This document shows, piece by piece, positions 8,915 to 15,516 of a DNA stretch of 15,516 nt (positions within the stretch are counted from its first letter, which is position 1; each line of letters starts with the position of its first letter). The stretch lies in the NCBI GenBank assembly GCA_015657535.1, contig JADHZB010001901.1, positions 9,030-24,545 on the forward strand, read 5' to 3'. Origin of the DNA: Nephromyces sp. MM_2019. Taxonomy: Eukaryota > Apicomplexa > Aconoidasida > Nephromycida. Position numbers and translations under genes: made by a program. The notes under the pieces were generated by a model. The model was not told the origin of the DNA and searched no databases. It was given only the letters and a program-made list of their open reading frames with translations.

Positions 8915-11900
8915 CTACCACCCATACTTCATGTAGGCATCATGCTTGCTACGACGAGCGTGTGCGCTCTTCTCTAAGAGCTCCAACTCCTTCTCTTGGG
9001 CTTCTTTAGCTAGCCAGTTGATCTGAAGAACGTCAAAGCGAAGATAATGTATGCGTGTGTGTGCATGTCTATGGGTGTGTACTAACTAAACTCCTATGCT
9101 CACTCCAATAAAAAACAAAGTGATGAATAAGCGAAGATGAAAGCTCAATGTCATTGCATAACATGCAGAGCATCTGGAACACACATATGCGTAGCACACT
9201 CCCACACATATATCTAGCACACACACCCCCACAAACTCCTACACACCCCCACACACCCCTACATACCCCAACACACCCCAACACACCCCAACACACCCAC
9301 CAAGCTATTTGTTATACGCTCTTTGTGTGAAGCCTCGATAAACGAGACTCAACACACACACAGCACACCAAATAGCATTAAAAAAGCTGTAGTTTTTGCA
9401 CCACTTCTTCGGCCTCACACACTCCACATTGAAGCATTATGCGCCCTACCTGGTGCTTCCTCTTCTGCATCCGTTTTGGCTCAACAACATGAATAGTTTC
9501 ACCTTCAGAAGTGCTCCAAACTTTAGTAGGTAAAGAAAACTTTGTACTCGAAGCAGCTGTGTGCGAACCTGATTGAACGCTCAAGTACCTGAGGTGGAGG
9601 GGGTTGGAGGAGGGTTGAGAACTTCTAGAGGAGAGCAGGGAATGAAAGGGTAAGCAAGAAGAAACATAAAATGAAGCAAAGAGGTAGGCAAACACACAAA
9701 TGCATCAAGAAGGGCGGTAAATGTGCAAGCAAATATCCAGAGAGACACATATGCACACACCAATAGGGGTATGAAAGTTCAGGCACATTCAAGGTCATAA
9801 AAACATTGAAACACACACAGTTCAGTATATAACAACACACATAAATTACCAATTCGGATCTCTTAGATCTGATGCGTCAATCGTCTGAATCTTCCCAGGC
9901 GGTAGTTTTTTGAGATGCCTCAGCTATCAAGCAAACAAGACAACACGCTATATGAGGAGAGTCGTTGTTAAGACTTCACACAGTGTATGTACAGCGAATG
10001 AAGAGCGTGACGGAGATGATAGTTAAGCAATGAATATAAAAATGAGAGCTAAAAAAGCAAAAATCTGAAGCATTCTCACAAGGAATACTTCCATCCTGAT
10101 ACACATAATCCATTCTGTAGTAGCACACATGTACACACAAAGAAAAAGGTAGGTAAGTCAGCCTTGGAAAGCACGGAAGTCAGCAGTCGGCACACACAAA
10201 TTACTACAGAAACACGAGCACACATACAAGCGCGCACTCAAGTTACCACAAAAACATAGAGACAAGCACCTGCACACAAACCCACGTACAAACACAGGTC
10301 ACCACACACACATCACATTCCCCTTTGAAGCCTCAAAATGCAAATAAGGACTCCCCACAAGAAACAATCACTCAAACACACACACCTCATTCATGCTTGC
10401 AGCATCTAATAGTGGAAGTTGATTATCCCTGACAGCATCTTCATTCGAATCAAGCCATCCTAGCTCAGCAGTCTGCGTGTGTGCGCGACCTTGGGAGTGT
10501 GGGTATGAGTGCTTTCTATCCCCTTGGGTTTGAATTAAGTGCTCATCTTTGAGAAGAAACTGAGGAGCTGGAAGACCTGAAGATGGTTTGGTAACAGATG
10601 GAAGCTGTGGGCCAATACGCAGTGGGTTTAGCTCGTTTCCTTCTGTATGGTCTGTGTGACCAGCAAGCACAGTGTGCGCGACAGCCACAGAATCTCCTGG
10701 TACTTCAGAATCTTCTTCAAGAGATTCAGAAGGCTCATATTCCTCTTCATGCAGTGTGAAGAAGGAGCGTGTGTGGCTCGTTCCTTCGTGTAAAGAATCC
10801 GATTTTTTGCTATCATCAGAGAATGGAGGAATCGAAGTTAACACGCTCAGAGGCTTGTGTGTAGCAGCGAATTCACCTACTTCCTCATTAGCAGCTTTTC
10901 TACCTTGAGAATCTCCCTCATCTTCGGTAGATTTGTTCATCAGCTGTGCAAAGTTGCATGAAGCTGCAGAAAATACGCCTTCACTCGCTTTAAGCGTAAT
11001 TTCAGGCTTTACATTAGGCTTAGTTTGATGTGAAGTTGGCAAATCTTCTTCATCATCAGAGTAACCTTCTAAAAGCGTAACATAAGCTCCCGTTGATGCT
11101 ATCATAGGAGTAGACTCTGCCTCATATGTTTGAGCATTTCTGATAGTTGAAGATGGAGAAAAAGCAGAGGAAGAAGGTGCAGAAGAAGTGGAGAAAGGAG
11201 AAGATAAAGTTGAAGATACCGACAAATCAGATGAATAAAAAGGGGAAGAAGCTTCCATTCCTTCATAGGGAGGCTTTTTTCCATACTTTTCGGTCAAACC
11301 CATCTCTTCTTTGTGGGTTTGCTCTCTCTTCACTTCTCCTGACCGAACACCACCAGTCTTGCCCTCGCTACCCACTCTCCAGCTTTCTGAGGTATACTTT
11401 GAAAGCCTAATCCCTAGTGCTGTAACTCCATGCATTGAACTCCCGCCTAGCAGCCTCTCTTGCCGATTCTGCTCTTCTTCTTCTTCTTCCAGATTAGGAG
11501 CTGCTGCTGAGCTACTACCTCCTCTTGAGCCCAATCGTCCACCCCACAGAGGCTTCTTAGCACCGTTTTCAAGGTATTTAGAAGCATCAGATTCCTTCAT
11601 TTTGCCAGAAGGTGATGGAAGTGATGAAAGAAAGCTAGAGCCGTCTTTAATGTATTGATCTCTGCCATATCGCAGAGATTTTGGGGTTCTATCGCTAACA
11701 GTATGAGGGAAAACCTTCTCGAAGAAACCACGCACCCCAAGGCTTGCAGTCTTACTACTTGAAGGCTCCGTAGAAAATTCATCATCTGGAGCTTCACCAT
11801 TCAATTTTGATGAGGTTTTCTGCAAGAGAGCATCTTCATCTTCATCTCTAGCCTTTGTTCGCCAAGGAATGAGCTTTACCCTTTTTATTTCTCCAGTTAC

Positions 11901-12419
11901 TGCATTTGGAAAAGCTTGGTTTGATCTCTTCACGGAAGATTTCTCTTCTTCTGATGTTTTTTCCCTCTTCTTTAGGCTTGAGAATAGCTGCAGGCTGAGA
12001 GTTCTCCTAGAAGCTTCGGAGGCTTCAGTTTTTGAGGCAGAATTTAATAGACCAGCAGTTTCTCCTGAAGAATTTAACTTTTCCGTGGGACATCTTTCGT
12101 AATTTTGACCTTTTGTGTCTTCATGCCGAGCATCATCTGCAACTACATCTTCATCTTTAGTGCGTTTATCATCATCCTTATCAAGCTTATAATCTTCATC
12201 AGATTTATCAAGTCTAACATCTTCATCTTCATCTTCATCTTCATCATCAAAAAACTTCGTTCCCACGCCCATTTCCATCTCATTCCCCAAAAAAATATTC
12301 AGAGGATTAACTGCCTGCGTTCCGGGGTGAAATCCACTGCCTCTCTGCAGGGAGCAATGTGAAGACGCTCCAACATTAAGGATGCTGTGAAGAAGAGGGA
12401 AGGTGTTTTCCTTCTTCAT
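8915..12419 (-). CDS. PRCC: PRCC-family nuclear protein, three exons
   Basis: Exons 12419-10384, 9588-9450 and 9022-8915 join in frame to about 760 residues. The family signature is at the C-terminus: exon 2 ends RMQKRKHQ and exon 3 continues INWLAKEAQEKELELLEK and ends RRSKHDAYMKYGW, matching the RKHQI...YGW/F ending of PRCC proteins. Exon 1 is largely disordered: an Asp/Glu run (about residues 60-90), a Lys/Arg patch (KRVKLIPWRTKAR), Ser-rich tracts, LLEGYSDDEEDLP (like the acidic SDxE motif near the start of relatives) and NPLRIGPQLP. In human, PRCC is a nuclear protein linked to splicing factors and MAD2B, and a TFE3 fusion partner in renal carcinoma. The role here (nuclear, splicing-related) is inferred. 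The ORF opens at 12440 after a stop; ATG 12419 is the first ATG. The exon 1-2 junction is the least certain part. Confidence 0.88.
9023..9449 (-). other. PRCC-like intron 2 (427 bp)
   Basis: Donor CAG|GTAGGG at 9450/9449 and acceptor CTTCAG|ATC at 9023/9022, both phase 0. The join restores the conserved KHQI of the PRCC C-terminus, which is strong support. Without splicing the frame stops at 9378. On the transcript strand the intron is GU-rich and contains a decamer array. Confidence 0.9.
9221..9300 (-). repeat. Decamer array in PRCC-like intron 2, eight units
   Basis: Eight successive 10-bp units with consensus ACACACCCCA on the plus strand (GU/GGGG-rich in the transcript). Five or six match closely and the second is the most divergent. 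It lies within 200 bases of the 3' splice site and could fold or bind GU/G-rich-binding proteins. Confidence 0.85.
9589..10383 (-). other. PRCC-like intron 1 (about 795 bp, boundaries tentative)
   Basis: The acceptor CCTCCACCTCAG at 9589 follows a strong pyrimidine tract and leaves exon 2 needing two preceding bases. The first exon ends near ATG AAT GAG GT, followed by GTGTGTG (10383), which provides that phase. Because the donor lies in a GT run, it could shift by two or more bases, and a further small exon inside the interval cannot be excluded. The plus strand is CA-rich, so the intron RNA is GU-rich. Confidence 0.55.
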
Positions 12420-12966
12420 CTTCAACGCATTCAAAAAGGTCTACATGTGCTACTTAGAGGGGGTTTGCCATATGCGGACAGAGATGGTGCGTAAACCCAA
12501 AAAAATGGTGAAATGTATATGTTTTCGGATAAAATAAAAGAGGAATAAGACCGTTGTAAACTCCGGTAATTTCGAAAAAAAAAAAGTCAAAAATCACATT
12601 GTTAGGCAGCAAATTGATATATTTCGCCCTTTTTTACAAAAAAATGTTGATGAAAAGCTTTAGGAGGAAGAGGGACAGAAAAGAGCTTTGAAGCGCAGGT
12701 GAGCGTGTGTGTTTGTGTGTATGTTTCTTCCTGTGTGTGCTAGCTTCTTATGTGTGCAAAACATGACATAGCACACACGCTAATACAAAGTTGCGCTACC
12801 CACATAGTGTGCAATGCCTTGGTCAACACACACAGAAGGCACGCTCCCTGGCGCCGCACACACGCAACACACTACCAACCTGCGCTAACTACACACATAC
12901 AGACCAGCACACAGACAGACACGTAGCACGCACACACACACAATATATTCCCAATTAAAGAACTAC

Positions 12967-13100
12967 CCAAGACAGGCAGCACACACACAACACACACACA
13001 CACACACCAACACGCACACACACGAAAGCACAGCAACACACAACATCCCTCAACTAAGCACTAACCAAGACAGGCAAACACACACAACACGCACACACTA
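12967..13100 (+). repeat. Imperfect direct repeat in CA-rich block
   Basis: CCAAGACAGGCA followed by a CACACACAACAC run occurs at 12967 and again at 13065, 98 bp apart, each preceded by a similar ACTA/CTAAC sequence. This indicates a local duplication of a CA-rich segment. Confidence 0.65.
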
Positions 13101-13550
13101 AACACATACCGTTTTTCGCCTCTTATTCTACGGCTGAAAGCACATTGTAAAACTATCAACAGTCAAAAATGCTGAAATTCACGCTTCATTCTTCATGCCT
13201 GAACTTCCACAGAAACAGTGGAAAATTGAATTTTGTCGCCCGTCTTTTAACCTGAAAAGCTGCGATTTTCTCAGTGAATGCCTCCCTCTTCGTGTGCGAA
13301 ACATCATTCGCCTCAAAACGCTTCGTATGAAGCTAAAAAAGCGCTTCAGCTCAAATACTTGCAATATATTGCATGAAATTTTTCATATTCCCTCTTGTTC
13401 AAAAAATTGCTTTTTTCTTTGATTTTCTGTAGAAATGCTCTGTTTTTCTCTAAATTTTTGTGCGGGCGCAGATCTCTTACACATACAATGAAGCATACGA
13501 AATTCTTTGAAGTATGTTTCTCATCTACATCTTTGCTCTAGGCATTTTAA

Positions 13551-13724
13551 ATGGCTATAGCGAGCATCTCCTCCTCTACAAAGGGAAAAATTGCAGAAAC
13601 AAATGGTGAGGATACCATTTTATATCCGGAAAAATTCGCGGTTTTTGGCTCGAAGAAGCTCTCTTTTTCAATGTTTAGTGTAGAATCATCTTTTCGGCGT
13701 TTTTTGGTTTTTCTTTATGGATGA
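13551..13724 (+). other. Weak 57-residue open frame in AT-rich spacer
   Basis: An ATG frame begins MAIASISSSTKGKIAETN and ends RRFLVFLYG with TGA at 13722. Composition is ordinary rather than repeat-driven, and AATG|GTGAGG at about 13605 could be a splice donor, making it a possible first exon of the downstream plus-strand gene. There is no family match and chance occurrence is quite likely. Confidence 0.18.
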
Positions 13725-14112
13725 AATAAGTATATTTTGGCTTATTTAGCGGTTTTCCCTACTCAAAATCGTCAAAATATAATGCCTGGAACGCATTTTT
13801 TTTCACTTAATGTCTTCAAATGGTCTTGAATAATCAAAAACAGCTTTAGTTCTGTTTCTACGCTTTTTTTTCCAAAGACATGGAGATTATCTGAGCTCTC
13901 TGTTTAGATTTTTTTGGAAGAGGTGAGTATAAATACACTCGAAATTTCGTTCCTTCTTCATCTGCTTTACTGCAAATAAACCAGGGAAAGAGGAGCTTTT
14001 TTGTGTATTTTCTTGTAGAAATCACAAAACGACGCGCTGCTGATGACACCATTCAACTTAAATGAATATTCCACGTATTATGTCTCCATCTAGGTGATAT
14101 AAACCCTTTTTT

Positions 14113-14361
14113 TTAACCTTTTTTTTGCCTGAAAGTGGATTCGTGTGTGTGTGTACATTTCCTCACTCCCAAAGTTTCCTTGGTGTGTCTTCCGTCAAGA
14201 AAATTTGCTTTATCGTAAAAAAATACCCCCCCTTCAAGTTGATTCTGCGATAAACATAATCGTTGGACTCTTGACTGGTTTTCGCTGTTTTTCGGCTTGG
14301 CAAGCTTGGAGAAAGTGTTAGCCAAGTTGCAGTGGTGAAGTAAAGCTTGTATTACCTGCAT
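14113..14361 (-). other. Weak 82-residue open frame upstream of the PRCC-like gene
   Basis: It begins MQVIQALLHHCNLANTFSKL and ends THTHESTFRQKKG. It carries the His-Thr-from-CA pattern seen in real exons here, but is not recognised and has no supporting context. Its ATGCAG|GTAATA start also looks like a donor, so only a few bases might be exonic. Confidence 0.2.
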
Positions 14362-14741
14362 TTTCGCATTTCCTGGTTTATCTTTCTCTTTATTTTTTGA
14401 TGATACGCATACTTTATATTCATGGAGTGTACTTACACCCCCTAGAAGCTGCTTTGTTTGCCTTTAAAATCATTTTTAAGGCAGAATTGTGAGTTAATGT
14501 GTAAAATTCGGGATTTTTATATTCTTTTTATCGTTTAAATTGGAGTTTTTTTGCCTTTGCACTTGATAATCTACTAAGCGTTATACCTAGAAATGCTGCT
14601 CTTCTTATTATTTCAGTGAAGTCTCGCAAGTAATCATCATTAGGCCCCAATGAGCCACTCCATGTAAGCTCTTTTAATAAGAAGATAACTTGGAAACTAG
14701 TTAGGCATAGCCATCAGCAGCAGTCAGCAGCCACTAGCACA

Positions 14742-14798
14742 ATCCACGCCCATCAGCCCCCTCCACGCCCATCAGCACCTTGCACGCCCATAAGAGCC
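14742..14798 (+). repeat. 19-bp tandem repeat, three copies
   Basis: Units with core CCACGCCCATCAGC start near 14744, 14763 and 14782 (the last diverged, GCACGCCCATAAGA). They follow a CAGCAG-rich stretch and precede a C-rich area with a C10 run near 14846. The site is about 200-250 bp upstream of the plus-strand start at 14999, so it may be part of its promoter or leader. Confidence 0.75.
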
Positions 14799-14998
14799 CC
14801 CCACTCTCAGTAGCAACCCCTAGACCCGCAGTCCTCTCAGCTATCCCCCCCCCCCTAACATCCCCCGCACCCCACACATCCCTCACACCCCCCACACCAC
14901 ACAGATTTGCCTACCCTTCAAAAAGGAGCTACTCCATCACAGTTATGAGGTCATTATTTTCCGCTTAATTCCCTTTCATCGAGGCATAAGCAGCTCAA

Positions 14999-15516
14999 AT
15001 GGAAGGAAAAAGCCGCTGCAGCCTCCCGGAGGCTATTTTTTTCTCACTCATCACCGGAAAGGATTCACACAGAGAAAAAAAACACACACAATCTTCATCA
15101 GATAAGGCAGCAGTTGTAGAGTGGCTTACTTCCCCCCCCTCGTCTCTGGATGCTTCGCTTAAACGACTCTTTTGGGTGACTGATGTTTTGATTGAAGAGG
15201 TGAAGGCAGAGAATGCGTTTTCACTGGAATTTATAGAGGAAAATGTTGAAATAATCTTTGAAGATGTTAGGAGAGTTTATCAGCTAGCGTGTGCGCGATG
15301 GGCTAAAGGTGAGGAGTTTTTTGAATTGGAGGATTGCTCTGGAGGTGATGCTGGAGGGATGCATATAGGGGGGTCGGGAGAGCAGCACACACAGAGCTCA
15401 TTTGAGCCTTCGTTAAAGAACTCAATAGGAGAATATGTCGCCCCCCTTCCTAGTGAGGCAGCATCTCCACCACCTGTGTGCCCACTCAATGCACTAGCAT
15501 CTCATTTAGGCTCCAC
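14999..15516 (+). CDS. Unknown protein, N-terminal 172 residues; runs off the window
   Basis: The frame opens at the first ATG after an in-frame TAA at 14987 and stays open to the window end, so it is the 5' part of a gene. It begins MEGKSRCSLPEAIFFSLITG. Residues about 36-105 look folded and helical (AAVVEWLTSP, LKRLFWVTDVLIEEV, FSLEFIEENVEIIFEDVRRV), and the remainder is Gly/Ser/Pro-rich linker. It contains KKHTQ and QHTQ from sense-strand CA runs, the same pattern as in PRMT5 and PRCC-like exons. AAAATGG is a favourable start context. TAAGCAG just before the ATG could be the acceptor of a 5'-leader intron. No family recognised; it is divergently oriented to the PRCC-like gene. Confidence 0.7.
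   Translation, partial: MEGKSRCSLPEAIFFSLITGKDSHREKKHTQSSSDKAAVVEWLTSPPSSLDASLKRLFWVTDVLIEEVKAENAFSLEFIEENVEIIFEDVRRVYQLACARWAKGEEFFELEDCSGGDAGGMHIGGSGEQHTQSSFEPSLKNSIGEYVAPLPSEAASPPPVCPLNALASHLGS

Larger units (their letters stand above)
12435..14998. other. Spacer between divergent genes: CA/GT block, then AT-rich unique block
   Basis: About 12435-12690 is A/T-rich unique DNA upstream of the PRCC-like start. A GT block (12700-12760) and a CA block (12760-13110) follow. From about 13115 to 14700 the DNA is unique, T-rich on the plus strand and nearly free of CA/GT microsatellites. Good plus-strand donor-like sites CAG|GTGAGC (12699) and GAG|GTGAGT (13923) occur. Promoters for both flanking genes should lie here, but no clear core element stands out. 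Confidence 0.5.

Noticed and set aside
8404..8921. Overlapping minus-strand frames, one containing FKNVEGEFMGFVCSRMKL
   Set aside because: Mostly CA/GT translation. The unique part is short, not recognised, and lies where the 3' untranslated region of the PRCC-like gene is expected.
9451..9695. Stand-alone short gene beginning with a hydrophobic signal-like stretch (MFAYLFASFYV...)
   Set aside because: The upstream part is intron with a pyrimidine tract before CCTCAG at 9589; only 9588-9450 matches PRCC.
15280..15489. Minus-strand frame of 69 codons
   Set aside because: Antisense shadow of the plus-strand frame that opens at 14999 and has the better start, composition and length.
1..15516. 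tRNA, rRNA, snRNA, transposase or telomere repeats
   Set aside because: No box A/B pair, snRNA core motif, transposase motif or terminal inverted repeat was seen. TG runs are irregular microsatellites rather than telomeric units.

Overview
The window looks like nuclear DNA of a unicellular eukaryote. It carries spliceosomal introns with GT..AG ends, long intergenic stretches packed with (CA)n/(GT)n microsatellite DNA, and two conserved eukaryotic proteins swollen by low-complexity insertions. That insertion style and the CA/GT load would fit a coccidian-like apicomplexan or another protist. The sequence alone does not fix the lineage, so this is a guess.

Left part (18-4614, minus strand): one gene for PRMT5, the type II protein arginine methyltransferase. 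It reads from 4614 leftwards through a frame break at a run of ten G (4008-4017 on the plus strand as C), an acidic insert, a 404-bp intron (2195-2598) and the catalytic exon. All signature motifs are present. The reconstructed protein is about 1,397 residues, roughly twice the usual size.

Middle (4615-8914): mostly CA/GT-rich DNA with minisatellites. It holds one short plus-strand coding candidate (6097-6363), a tandem-repeat locus at 7992-8266, and a hairpin followed by a T run at 8316-8364, exactly where the microsatellite strand polarity flips.

Right-centre (8915-12419, minus strand): a second gene, recognised as a PRCC-family nuclear protein. A long disordered first exon, a 139-bp second exon ending in KRKHQ and a previously easy-to-miss 36-codon last exon ending in KYGW splice together in frame to give about 760 residues.

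Right part (12435-15516): a 2.5-kb spacer, first CA/GT-rich and then AT-rich and unique, followed by a plus-strand open frame from 14999 that runs off the end of the window (172 codons, product not recognised). It diverges from the PRCC-like gene.

PRMT5 methylates Sm proteins and other RNA-binding proteins, and PRCC relatives are found with splicing factors, so the two recognised genes may both serve mRNA splicing; their adjacency may be chance. No tRNA, rRNA, CRISPR array or transposase was recognised. The most unusual signals are the PRMT5 frame break at the G10 run, the hidden last PRCC exon, and the rule that coding exons carry CA (His-Thr) on the sense strand while the PRCC introns carry GU.
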